From NCBI GenBank assembly GCA_022711595.1, contig JAKLET010000003.1:124001-188000 (forward strand): a stretch of DNA of 64,000 nt, read 5' to 3'. The notes beneath the pieces were generated by a model. The model had not been told where the DNA came from, did no database searches, and saw only the letters and a list, made by a program, of their open reading frames with translations. Within the stretch, counting starts at the first letter, position 1. Every line of letters starts with the position of its first letter. The stretch is from Deltaproteobacteria bacterium (lineage in GTDB: Bacteria > Desulfobacterota > Syntrophorhabdia > Syntrophorhabdales > Syntrophorhabdaceae). Shown piece by piece: positions 34,651 to 43,179 of this stretch. The translations under genes and the position numbers were made by a program.

Positions 34651-35169
34651 TTACAGGGGGGCAAAAATCATAACAATGTTTCTGCCGTCGAACCGGGACT
34701 TTTGTTCCAGTTCCCCTACATCTTTCAATGATTCTATAACCTTCTGGGCCAACTTCTCACCCATGTCAACGTGAAGTATCTCTCTTCCCCTGAACATGAT
34801 GATGACCTTTAGTTTGTGGCCCTCTTCAAGGAATTCCCTGAGGTGTTTCATCTTGAACTGGAGATCATGCTCCTCGATCTTGAGCCCCAGTTTCATTTCC
34901 TTGATCTGTATTATGGTCTGTTTCTTTTTCGCCTCTTGCGCCTTTTTTGCAAGCTGATATTTGTACTTGCCGTAGTCCATTATCTTGCAGACCGGCGGGG
35001 ATGATTTACCCGATACTTCCACAAGATCAAGCTCACGCTCCCTGGCAAGCCTTAGTGCGTCGACCGTGGGGACGATACCGAGCTGTTCGCCGTTCTCATC
35101 TATGAGCCGCACTTCCCGGACCCGGATCTTTTCATTGACACTGGTATCTTTGAAGTCTTTACCTGCTAT
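34651..35169 (-). CDS. infC: Translation initiation factor IF-3 (probable AUA start)
   Basis: 172 residues. NEKIRVREVRLIDENGEQLGIV is the N-domain, then PPVCKIMDYGKYKY at the linker, and the C-domain KLGLKIEEHDLQFKMKHLREFLEEGHKLKVIIMFRGRE. The only conventional upstream start is GTG at 35178, but it is overlapped by the strong ribosome site AAGGAGGT (35184-35177). The in-frame ATA at 35169-35167 lies seven bases after that site. IF-3 genes are known for rare start codons (AUU, AUC, AUA), by which IF-3 represses its own translation. The thrS stop lies inside the ribosome site. Confidence 0.93.
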   Translation of the reverse strand: MAGKDFKDTSVNEKIRVREVRLIDENGEQLGIVPTVDALRLARERELDLVEVSGKSSPPVCKIMDYGKYKYQLAKKAQEAKKKQTIIQIKEMKLGLKIEEHDLQFKMKHLREFLEEGHKLKVIIMFRGREILHVDMGEKLAQKVIESLKDVGELEQKSRFDGRNIVMIFAPL

Positions 35170-35174
35170 AAGGC

Positions 35175-36890
35175 TCACCTCCTTGTTGTATTTTCATCCT
35201 TTACCCGGTTGATGAAATCCTCAAGACTGATATCTTTCAGTTCGCCGCCGTCACGCACCCGGACGGTGAGGGTCTTGCTTTCCATCTCTTTTTTCCCTGC
35301 AATGATCATGTAGGGGATTTTCTTTACCACACTTTCACGGATTTTTAAACTGAGTTTTTCGTTCCTCAGGTCTGTTTCGGCCCTGACACCTTCCCTGATA
35401 AGGGCATCAAAGATATCCTTCACATATGGGCCCTGGTCGTCGGTGATGTTCATGACCATTACCTGGACAGGTGCCAGCCAGAGGGGAAATTTTCCCCCGA
35501 AGTGTTCTATGAGGACACCCATGAATCTTTCCAATGCGCCGAGAACCACGCGGTGAAGCATAACGGGACGCTTGCGCAGGCCGTCGGAATCGGTATAGTG
35601 AAGATCGAAGCGCTCCGGCAGGGCGAAATCACATTGTATGGTGGCGCATTGCCACTTTCTGCCGATCGCATCCTTGAGCTTGATGTCTATCTTGGGCCCG
35701 TAGAAGGCCCCGTCGCCGGCATTTATCTCGTATGGCAGACCTTCGCTGTCGAGGACCTCCTGAAGCGCCTTTTCCGCTCTTTCCCAATCCTCATCACTGC
35801 CGATGGACTTGGCGGGCCTGGTGCTTATCTCCATCTCGAACTGGAATCCGAAGATGGCCATCACATCCTGCACGAAGCGGATGATGCCGAGGATCTCCTC
35901 GTGGAGCTGGTCGGGGCGCAGGAAAATGTGGGCGTCATCCTGGGTGAATTCCCTGACCCTCATGAGTCCGTGGAGAACACCGGATTTCTCGTGACGGCAT
36001 ACCGTGCCGAGTTCGAAGTACCGAAGCGGCAGTTCGCGGTAGCTCCGCACCTGCGATTTGTAGACCATGATGTGGGAGAGGCAGTTCATCGGCTTGATGC
36101 CGTATTCCACTTCATCGACCTTTGTGAAGTACATATTCTCTCGATAGTTTTCGAAATGGCCGGACTTTTTCCACATGTCGAGCTTCAGGATGTGGGGACC
36201 GACGACGAAGTGGTATCCCCTTTTCAGGTGCTCCCTACGTTCGAAATCCTCCAGGAGCCAGCGAAGGAGCGCGCCCTTGGGGTGATAGATGACGAGTCCG
36301 GCTCCGACCTCATCGGATATGCTGAAGAGGTCGAGGTCTTTTCCGAGCCTGCGGTGGTCTCTCTTTTTGACCTCTTCGAGGAAGGTCAGGTAATCTTTGA
36401 GGGACTTCTCGTCTGGGAACGCGGTGCCGTAGATGCGGGTGAGCATCTTGTTGTGCTCGTCACCCCTCCAATAGGCGCCGGCAAGGCTCAGGAGCTTGAA
36501 GGCCTTGATCTCGCCCGTTGAGGCCAGATGGGGACCGCGGCAGAGATCGGTGAATGTACCCTGCGTGTATGTGCTCACCTCGTCATCGGTGATGCTTTCC
36601 AGGAGGTCTACCTTATACAGCTCACCCATCTTTGTGAACATGTCGATCGCGTCCTGCCTTTTCATGACCTTTCGTTCGATGGGGATGTTCGCCGCGGCGA
36701 TCTCGTGCATGCGTTTCTCGATCTTTTCCAGATCTTCCTCGGTGAAGCCGGGTTCATAATCGAAATCATAATAGAAACCCGTTTCGATGGAAGGGCCTAT
36801 GGCCACCTTGACGCCGGGATAGAGGTCTTTGACGGCCTGTGCCATGAGATGTGATGTGCTGTGGCGCACTGTTTCGAGGTTTTTATCCAT
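35175..36890 (-). CDS. thrS: Threonyl-tRNA synthetase lacking the N-terminal TGS domain
   Basis: 571 residues from the ATG at 36890 (GAAGGA seven bases upstream; the TTG at 36905 overlaps that site). It begins directly with the editing domain, [13 protein letters not shown] (HxxxH) and [11 protein letters not shown] (editing Cys). The class II core follows ([62 protein letters not shown]) and then the anticodon domain ([12 protein letters not shown]). The ~60-residue TGS domain of E. coli ThrRS is absent. First gene of the run thrS-infC-rpmI-rplT-pheS-pheT-ihfA. Confidence 0.96.
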   Translation of the reverse strand: MDKNLETVRHSTSHLMAQAVKDLYPGVKVAIGPSIETGFYYDFDYEPGFTEEDLEKIEKRMHEIAAANIPIERKVMKRQDAIDMFTKMGELYKVDLLESITDDEVSTYTQGTFTDLCRGPHLASTGEIKAFKLLSLAGAYWRGDEHNKMLTRIYGTAFPDEKSLKDYLTFLEEVKKRDHRRLGKDLDLFSISDEVGAGLVIYHPKGALLRWLLEDFERREHLKRGYHFVVGPHILKLDMWKKSGHFENYRENMYFTKVDEVEYGIKPMNCLSHIMVYKSQVRSYRELPLRYFELGTVCRHEKSGVLHGLMRVREFTQDDAHIFLRPDQLHEEILGIIRFVQDVMAIFGFQFEMEISTRPAKSIGSDEDWERAEKALQEVLDSEGLPYEINAGDGAFYGPKIDIKLKDAIGRKWQCATIQCDFALPERFDLHYTDSDGLRKRPVMLHRVVLGALERFMGVLIEHFGGKFPLWLAPVQVMVMNITDDQGPYVKDIFDALIREGVRAETDLRNEKLSLKIRESVVKKIPYMIIAGKKEMESKTLTVRVRDGGELKDISLEDFINRVKDENTTRR

Positions 36891-37019
36891 ATCAGGGTCC
36901 TTCAATTACCGCACTGCTTTCACAAGCAACCTGAGCAACATTGTCTGAACAGAAAGATATTATTACCATTTTTGTGTTTATCTTGTCAATTTTAATAGTG
37001 AAAAAGATGAAGGAAAAAT

Positions 37020-37130
37020 TAAAACCGGTCATAGGCCATTGGTCGCAGGCTTGGATTACCTCTCCTGATTTTCTTTTGCTTTTCAAACTCAGGCGGTCTG
37101 AGCGGCTGAAACGGCCCAAACTCTTCTTTT
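37020..37130. repeat. Degenerate intergenic repeat, A-like and B-like pieces
   Basis: An A-like piece (CGGTCATAGGCCATTGG) at 37024-37040 is followed by B-like units at 37081-37125 (CAGGCGGTCTGAGCGGCTGA). It lies between thrS and the caspase gene, both on the minus strand. The match to the family consensus is looser than elsewhere. Confidence 0.45.
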
Positions 37131-37136
37131 AAAGTT

Positions 37137-40100
37137 TTACCTCACGCCTGTTATTATGAAATCCTGGCCGAAGTTTCTTATGAGCGGTTCCTGCTGTCCC
37201 CGAGAGGCGGTTTTCATGCTTCGGGTGAGATAGGGGTTCATCTCCATGACGCTCACCTTTTTGTCTTTGTTGAGGTCCGCCTTTCCTGCAAAGCCTTTCA
37301 GAAGGAAATGCGTGAAAAGGCCATTGCCCTCAAAGTTGTCGATGGCCTGCTGGTAGGTCTTGGAACCGGCAAGGATGTGCATGCCCAGGGACCTGGCGAG
37401 GACAGAGAGGCGGGAATCATAAAGCCCGGAAACAATTGAACTCACTCCGCCGGCATGACATGTGTCGAGGATGTATACCTGACGCAAAGAAGGGACGGCC
37501 TTGGAGTATTCCATAAGTTCAATAGAGGAGACGGAGGTCTGCTTGTCGATTGAATTCCCATCGAAATCAGACGTGAAGATATAATACAGGTCGTCCTGTG
37601 CCGCCCCGTGGCTTGCCGCATAGAAAATGAACACGTCCTCGGGGTACATCTTTGCCGCGATAGCGTTAAGGTCCTCCACAAGCCGCGCCTTTGTCGCGTC
37701 GGCGCGAACCTCGACGAAGACATTTTCAAAAAGAGGGCCCGAATATCGCCTGATAAGCTCAGCGAGATCTTTCGCATCTTTTACCGCGAAGGTCAGATCG
37801 ATCTTTTTGTCCTTGAAATGGTTATTTCCGATAATGAGCGCAAAGAGGCGAGGCTGGCGCGCGGACACATCAGCCTCGACTGTGATCGTCCGGAGGGAAC
37901 TCATGACCGTATTCGTGCCGTTGAATGCAGACAGGGATATCGTGTTCTGTCCGTGGATGAGATCGACATCGCAGGTCATCTCCCTTGTCCCGTGTTCGGG
38001 CGGCGATTGTACGAAATCCATTTCCCCCGGAACCCTGCTCCGTTTTGCAGATATTGTTTCCACCCCGCGCATGGCGATGCTATAAGGGCTGGAAGCCGGC
38101 CCCTTTTCTTTTGGCCCATTCCCTGCCGCCGGAATCCTGGCTATTCGATAGACACCCCTGGAGTTGACAAGCTTTCCGTTGTTAAAGATCCTGATATCCC
38201 CGATGCCCCCGCCGGAATCGCTGACCCTGGTCCTGACCGTGATGCGCCTCTGGCTCACTTTTGTATCCCGGACAGGCGCAACTATAGAGACGGCAGGCGG
38301 AGGATTCTTCAATGCCTCACCGATGCTGAGTCCCAGGGTGTAACGGGAGATGTCCTCCCCTCTGAGCTTCATCTCAACAAGGTCCGGACGATAGAAGACA
38401 TCGTAGAACTGGTTGAAACCGTAAACTTCCGTGCTTCTGACGAAATGAATGTCCCTGTCAAATTCGCCGCTTCCGGCGAAAAAGCCCTCAGGGGTCAACG
38501 TGACCGCGCTTTTCATGAATGTATAAATGGACACCCGCTCCCTGCCGTCGGGAAGACCCATTATCCTGATGCCTCCGTCATGGGTCTGGTATGCGTGTAT
38601 CCCTCCACCGGGGCTGATGGATGTGGAATGGCCGCCGCCTGTGTAAAAAGACCCAGGAGACCTTCCGGAAAGATCTGAAGGGGTCTTGATGGCTGCCACT
38701 TGCCTGCCGTCTGATACCCTGAAGACCTTTCTGCCGGCAAGGATCTCGTTGCCATCGGAACTGAAGGCCAGGATGTCCGTTGCGAGTACCTGTCTTTCGA
38801 GGGACCGTGCGGAATCCCGGCTGCCGTATTGCCCCGCATCGATCGTTCTTACCGGTCTCTTTCCTTCTATGTCCCATATTTCAACAATCATATGTTCCAC
38901 ATAGAGAGGGCCGTCCTCTGAACCGCCGGCCCGCACGCTCCGGGTGAGGGATTTTGCCACATACCTGCCATCAGGACTGAACGCCATGGCTTCGGTCTGA
39001 AACTTCCGTTCCCCAGATATGTTCCTTTCCAGCCTCGTAACACACGCGCCGTCTGATACCCTGAAGAGGCACGCCGCCGGTCTGAGCGGGGTTTTGGCGT
39101 CGACGGCTGCAAAGAACCTGCCGTCAGGGCTGATCGCTATACCGCTGCTGAACTTGTCGTAGGCCACTTCAATTTTCTTGATCAATTTCCCTTCAGGCAT
39201 CTCCCATATGCAGACCGCCTCCGTGTCCCTCGATATGAGATATCTTCCGCTGTGGGAATAACCGATGTCCTTGAAGCGGTCGCCTTCTTCATTTGTTTTT
39301 TCCCAGATCAGCTTTCCGTCGTGGAGACTCAGCAGTTTGAGACGCGACAGGACAATGTCGTTACCGTCCTCATCACCGGATGGCCCCCTTTGTTCATTGA
39401 GGACAAGGTATTTCCCGTCGGGGGATATGGCGATGTGGTCGGTCCACTTCCCTTCTTCGTAGATCGGTCTTCTCGATCCGCGCCTTACGTCATGCAGGGT
39501 TACGAGATATGTAACGTAGTAGCTTCCGCTCCCCATCAGGCCGCCGGCACCCTCTGCGATATACCGGGCGGTGGGGCTCACCGCCGTGGATCTTCTCGTG
39601 TCCAGCTTTCCTTCGTATACAGCCTTCCAGTCCGTGGTGTCCAGCACCCGCACCATTTCAGTCTTTTTATCGGCGGCCATACCGGGATAGACGAAACGCT
39701 TTCCGTCTGTACTGAACCGGCAGGGGTGATCGGAATCTGCGGCCAGCATGGATTTCAGCAAAGACATGTCGCGACTGCGGCGTATCTCGATGATTGCCTG
39801 CGTTTTCACCCCGGACTGCCCCATGTCGTTTCGCTTGAGGGCGATAAGGCTTCCATCGTCGCTTATCGCCAGGGCACGCATCCTGGATGATAACCTTTGT
39901 GCCGCGGACTGCTTGTTGTCAAATGAACTTGACTGAACGACAGACCCGCTGCGGGTGTGCCATATCTCAAGGGAAGAACCCTCTGCTGCCAGTCTGAGGC
40001 AACCGAGAATGCTGCCGGAAGGTGAAAGAAGGACATCACATGGACCGGCCGCAGGGAAGGAGCGTACCGGTTCTCCTTTACCGATGTCCCAGACCTCGAT

Positions 40101-40625
40101 CCCGGGTTTGAGCGGGGTTTTCCCGTCGGTGCCCGCGAAGGTCCACATGGCAAGAATTGCACCGTTGGGACTTACAACGTAGTATTCGTCACCGCCAGGT
40201 GGCAGCTTCATCCTTTGAACTTCCTTGCCCGAAATGGGGTCCCAACGGGTAAGGAAGTTGTTTTCCATCATGACGAGATGGCCAGTGTCGTCAAAGATGA
40301 ACACCTTATTCCCATTGCTGCCTTCGCTTTTTTTCTTGCCCGCTGCCTGCCAGAAGTTTATCAGCCGTCCCTCGGGCAACTGCCAGATTTTGATCCTGTT
40401 GATGTCGTCCAGGGAAGCGAAGATGCTCTCATCCCTCGCGAAGGCAACGAAAGCAACATCGATATTGTGACCGCTCTGCACGACGGTCCTTATGGGTGCG
40501 TCAGAAGGTTGTCCTGAAGCTGTCCGCACGGCGCAAAAGCCGAAAAGAAGGACTAAGACAAAGAGATGGAACAGGAAAGATCGTTGCCGAAAACACCTGG
40601 TGCGCCGCCCGGACCGTCGAAACAT
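37137..40625 (-). CDS. Exported WD40/beta-propeller protein with C-terminal caspase (C14) domain
   Basis: 1162 residues from the ATG at 40625 (AAAGGAGG upstream). Basic start, hydrophobic stretch and RTASGQP indicate a signal peptide. Residues ~40-700 hold many WD40/YVTN-like blades (IKIWQLPEGR, AISPDGRFFAAVD, MAFSPDGRYVAKSL, KVFRVSDGRQVA). Residues ~800-900 look like a beta-sandwich. Residues ~920-1150 are a caspase-like peptidase with catalytic His in FYAASHGAA and Cys in ILDTCHAGG. Near the end, DLNKDKKVSVME matches an EF-hand calcium loop. It is probably a periplasmic or surface calcium-dependent orthocaspase. No substrate is evident and it stands alone. Confidence 0.88.
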   Translation of the reverse strand: MFRRSGRRTRCFRQRSFLFHLFVLVLLFGFCAVRTASGQPSDAPIRTVVQSGHNIDVAFVAFARDESIFASLDDINRIKIWQLPEGRLINFWQAAGKKKSEGSNGNKVFIFDDTGHLVMMENNFLTRWDPISGKEVQRMKLPPGGDEYYVVSPNGAILAMWTFAGTDGKTPLKPGIEVWDIGKGEPVRSFPAAGPCDVLLSPSGSILGCLRLAAEGSSLEIWHTRSGSVVQSSSFDNKQSAAQRLSSRMRALAISDDGSLIALKRNDMGQSGVKTQAIIEIRRSRDMSLLKSMLAADSDHPCRFSTDGKRFVYPGMAADKKTEMVRVLDTTDWKAVYEGKLDTRRSTAVSPTARYIAEGAGGLMGSGSYYVTYLVTLHDVRRGSRRPIYEEGKWTDHIAISPDGKYLVLNEQRGPSGDEDGNDIVLSRLKLLSLHDGKLIWEKTNEEGDRFKDIGYSHSGRYLISRDTEAVCIWEMPEGKLIKKIEVAYDKFSSGIAISPDGRFFAAVDAKTPLRPAACLFRVSDGACVTRLERNISGERKFQTEAMAFSPDGRYVAKSLTRSVRAGGSEDGPLYVEHMIVEIWDIEGKRPVRTIDAGQYGSRDSARSLERQVLATDILAFSSDGNEILAGRKVFRVSDGRQVAAIKTPSDLSGRSPGSFYTGGGHSTSISPGGGIHAYQTHDGGIRIMGLPDGRERVSIYTFMKSAVTLTPEGFFAGSGEFDRDIHFVRSTEVYGFNQFYDVFYRPDLVEMKLRGEDISRYTLGLSIGEALKNPPPAVSIVAPVRDTKVSQRRITVRTRVSDSGGGIGDIRIFNNGKLVNSRGVYRIARIPAAGNGPKEKGPASSPYSIAMRGVETISAKRSRVPGEMDFVQSPPEHGTREMTCDVDLIHGQNTISLSAFNGTNTVMSSLRTITVEADVSARQPRLFALIIGNNHFKDKKIDLTFAVKDAKDLAELIRRYSGPLFENVFVEVRADATKARLVEDLNAIAAKMYPEDVFIFYAASHGAAQDDLYYIFTSDFDGNSIDKQTSVSSIELMEYSKAVPSLRQVYILDTCHAGGVSSIVSGLYDSRLSVLARSLGMHILAGSKTYQQAIDNFEGNGLFTHFLLKGFAGKADLNKDKKVSVMEMNPYLTRSMKTASRGQQEPLIRNFGQDFIITGVR

Positions 40626-40752
40626 GCAATCCTCCTTTTTGCCGCTCGTTATTGTATTATAGTATGTTTTTTCATTCTCCGCATCAGGGTATTGGTGTCG
40701 GTTATGCGTGGCCTTCCATTGACAGTTGCCACATACCTTGATAGGATTTGCC

Positions 40753-41493
40753 GTGGCCGCGGCGATATCAAACATGCCCGGGGATGTTCATCGAAGGATA
40801 CGGGCCCTGGGAAACGAAGAAAAGGCAAAGATTCTGCAAAGATTCTTCAAGACCGGGCCCGGCCAGTACGGTGAGGGCGACAGGTTCCTGGGTGTTGCCG
40901 TGCCGCAGCTCAGGAGGCTCGCCGCTTCGTTTCCCGCGCTTGCAGAAGATGAAATCGCGGCGGTCCTCCATTCACCCTTTCATGAAGAAAGACTGTTCGC
41001 CCTCCTTTGCATGATGGCCATTTTTAAAAAAGCCGACGGAAAACTGCAGCGGCGCATTTACGATATGTATCTTGCCAATACCCGTTACATCAATAACTGG
41101 GATCTCGTAGACATCTCGGCGCCGCATATTGTCGGCGCCTTTTTGCAGGAGAGGCAAAGGGACCCGCTCTATCGTCTTGCTGTTTCAGAGAGCCTCTGGG
41201 AGAGGCGCATTGCGATCATCGCGACACTTCATTTTATCCGCAGGAGCGATCTCGCCGATACCTTCGGGATAGCACGGCTTCTTCTCGGGGACCGGGAGGA
41301 CCTCATTCGCAAGGCGGTGGGGTGGATGCTCCGCGAGGCCGGGAAGCGCGATCTCGGCGCGGAGGAATCTTTTCTCGAACAGCATGCCGGCAGCATGCCG
41401 AGAACGATGCTGCGTTACGCCATCGAAAGGCTCCCAGAAGCAAGAAGGCTGCACTGGCTTAAAAGGAAAGGCCCGAACACTCTCTTCGTGTAA
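40753..41493 (+). CDS. AlkD-like DNA alkylation repair protein
   Basis: 246 residues from a GTG at 40753 that has AGGA six bases upstream; the ATG at 40774 has no ribosome site but is also possible. HEAT-like helical repeats of the AlkD family: FFKTGPGQYGEGDRFLGVAVPQLRRLA, HEERLFALLCMM, NNWDLVDISAPHIVG, ESLWERRIAIIATLHFIR and KAVGWMLREAGKRD. The Trp and Asp of NNWDLVD correspond to conserved AlkD active-site positions. The family excises positively charged alkylated bases. Confidence 0.82.
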   Translation: MAAAISNMPGDVHRRIRALGNEEKAKILQRFFKTGPGQYGEGDRFLGVAVPQLRRLAASFPALAEDEIAAVLHSPFHEERLFALLCMMAIFKKADGKLQRRIYDMYLANTRYINNWDLVDISAPHIVGAFLQERQRDPLYRLAVSESLWERRIAIIATLHFIRRSDLADTFGIARLLLGDREDLIRKAVGWMLREAGKRDLGAEESFLEQHAGSMPRTMLRYAIERLPEARRLHWLKRKGPNTLFV

Positions 41494-41511
41494 CAGGGGG
41501 GGGGAGGGAAA

Positions 41512-42885
41512 TTACCTTGCGTCCTTAAGGCTGCCTTTTCTCTTGTAGAGATCTTCCAGGGGGTTCACATGTTCGACATCTATCGTCAGGTTTTTAACGT
41601 CTATGGGAAGCAGCCTGACTGCAAGAGTGAGGATCGCCACTTCGCGCTGCGACCGCGTCAGGTCGCGGGAAAAGAAGTATCTCAGGAATGGTATCCTTGA
41701 CAGATAGGGGAGTCCTATCTGGGTCTTGTACTGGGCGTCATTGACGAAGGTGCCCACGATGTAGCGTTCGTTGTTGGCCTTGAGTATTCTGGTGGTCGCA
41801 AATGTTTTTGTCGTGTATTCCGGTGCCGACGCGTCTCCGTAACTGTGTGTGCCGGTTATGACGCTGATCTTTACCAGCACGTCAACGCGGACCTGGCTCT
41901 CTTCAGGCTTGTCCTTCCGGTAATCAACTGTGGTGGGGATGACGTCAACGCTTGTTTCGAGCTGCTGATAGGCGGTCATGACGTTCTTGTTGGAGTCCGT
42001 ACTGAATATGGGGACCTGCTGCACGTTCGTCAGGAGCGCCTTGGTGCCGTTGCGCGTGTAGACCTCGCTGGAAACAAGGACCTTGCTCCTGTCGAGGGCT
42101 TCCTGGAGCCGCACGATGTTCGAAACAGGCACGGCCAAAAGGTCAACTGAACCGGAGAACATGTAGTCGGCTATCTGGGAGGACTGCTTGTTCATTTGCC
42201 CGGAGGTTGTGATGGTGGCGCCAATGATGTCGGGGCTCAGGGTGAGCCCGATGTTCATCGCGTCGTCATCCATCAATTCCCGCAGGCTGGCGGCTATGAC
42301 GACCATATGGGCCTGGCTCTGGTCGGGCATGAATTCCTTGAAGAGCGCTATCTTCCGGAGCAGTTCCTCTTTTTCTCCTATGAGGATGAGCATCGGTGTG
42401 AAACCAGCCGCGGAGTAGACTATCCCCTTCACCTTTCCCATGTGCCCGCTCTGTTCGAGCTGGGTGATGAGGAGCTTCATCGCCTCCACGCTCTCCCGGT
42501 CGAAAAGTATGGTGGCAACCGTGCCGTCCCGGCTGAGCTTGAAATTGAGAGGGTTGTATTCGGCAGGCGGGGCTGACGGGTCCGATGCTGTGTCCCCCGG
42601 TGCCTTTGAAGGTTCAGCCGTTTTGGTGTCAACAGGTGTTGTTGCTGTCCCGGCCCCCCCGGTGTTCCCGGCCGGTTTTGCGTTCCCGGGTGCCGTCTTC
42701 AGGCCGCCGGGCGGCTGCGCCTGAGGGGTTGCAGCTTTGCTCTCCGGAGGGGTTACCGGCGAGGAAGCACCCGCGCCCGCGGACGGGTTTGCCGGAGAAG
42801 CGGTCTGGGACATGCCTTCGAAGGCTGCCGGCGGCAGCAGAAGGAAGAACGTCAGAATGAAAAAAACTGTCCCGTACGTTCGCAC
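41512..42885 (-). CDS. Orphan secretin-domain outer membrane protein
   Basis: 457 residues, starting with GTG at 42885. A signal peptide (~1-25) is followed by a Pro/Ala/Thr/Gly-rich linker (~28-108), an N-domain-like part (FKLSRDGTVATILFDRESVEAMKLLITQLEQSG) and a secretin C-domain (GTKALLTNVQQVPIF, the long strand ISVITGTHSY, then IGLPYLSRIPFLRYFFSRDLTRSQREVAILTLAVRLLP). It resembles GspD/PilQ/MshL pore-forming subunits. It is shorter than GspD, and no other secretion or pilus gene is near. It could instead be a secretin homologue without a full pore function. Confidence 0.75.
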   Translation of the reverse strand: MRTYGTVFFILTFFLLLPPAAFEGMSQTASPANPSAGAGASSPVTPPESKAATPQAQPPGGLKTAPGNAKPAGNTGGAGTATTPVDTKTAEPSKAPGDTASDPSAPPAEYNPLNFKLSRDGTVATILFDRESVEAMKLLITQLEQSGHMGKVKGIVYSAAGFTPMLILIGEKEELLRKIALFKEFMPDQSQAHMVVIAASLRELMDDDAMNIGLTLSPDIIGATITTSGQMNKQSSQIADYMFSGSVDLLAVPVSNIVRLQEALDRSKVLVSSEVYTRNGTKALLTNVQQVPIFSTDSNKNVMTAYQQLETSVDVIPTTVDYRKDKPEESQVRVDVLVKISVITGTHSYGDASAPEYTTKTFATTRILKANNERYIVGTFVNDAQYKTQIGLPYLSRIPFLRYFFSRDLTRSQREVAILTLAVRLLPIDVKNLTIDVEHVNPLEDLYKRKGSLKDAR

Positions 42886-42995
42886 GGTCAGGCTGCCTCC
42901 AGATCAACAGGATGTTTTTTTATATGATATTTTGACAAGATGAACGACCGTGCTTTGTTGAATACCATAGGTGATTGAAGATACCGGTAAAATTA

Positions 42996-43070
42996 TGGTA
43001 GGCGCTAGGGGTATTGAACCCCTGACCTCTACCGCGTCAAGGTAGCGCTCTCCCACTGAGCTAAGCGCCT
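42996..43070 (-). tRNA. tRNA-Val (anticodon GAC)
   Basis: On the minus strand: acceptor AGGCGCT/AGCGCCT, D-arm GCTC...GAGC, anticodon stem CTACC/GGTAG with loop TTGACGC (anticodon GAC), T-arm AGGGG-TTCAATA-CCCCT, encoded CCA. Confidence 0.95.
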
Positions 43071-43130
43071 ACAGCAATCCATTTATATCAGCAACGTCGA
43101 GGCAAAGTCAAGACAAACTTTGGAAGGGGG

Positions 43131-43168
43131 CGGGCCTGAGAACGCCGCATAGGCGCGCTCAGGCCCCT
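43131..43168 (-). terminator. Hairpin downstream of clpB
   Basis: GGGCCTGAG and CTCAGGCCC pair, with inner CGCC/GGCG, 12 bp beyond the clpB stop on the minus strand. The following T-run is poor, so termination may be only partial or factor-assisted. Confidence 0.55.
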
Positions 43169-43179
43169 TCGTATAAAGC

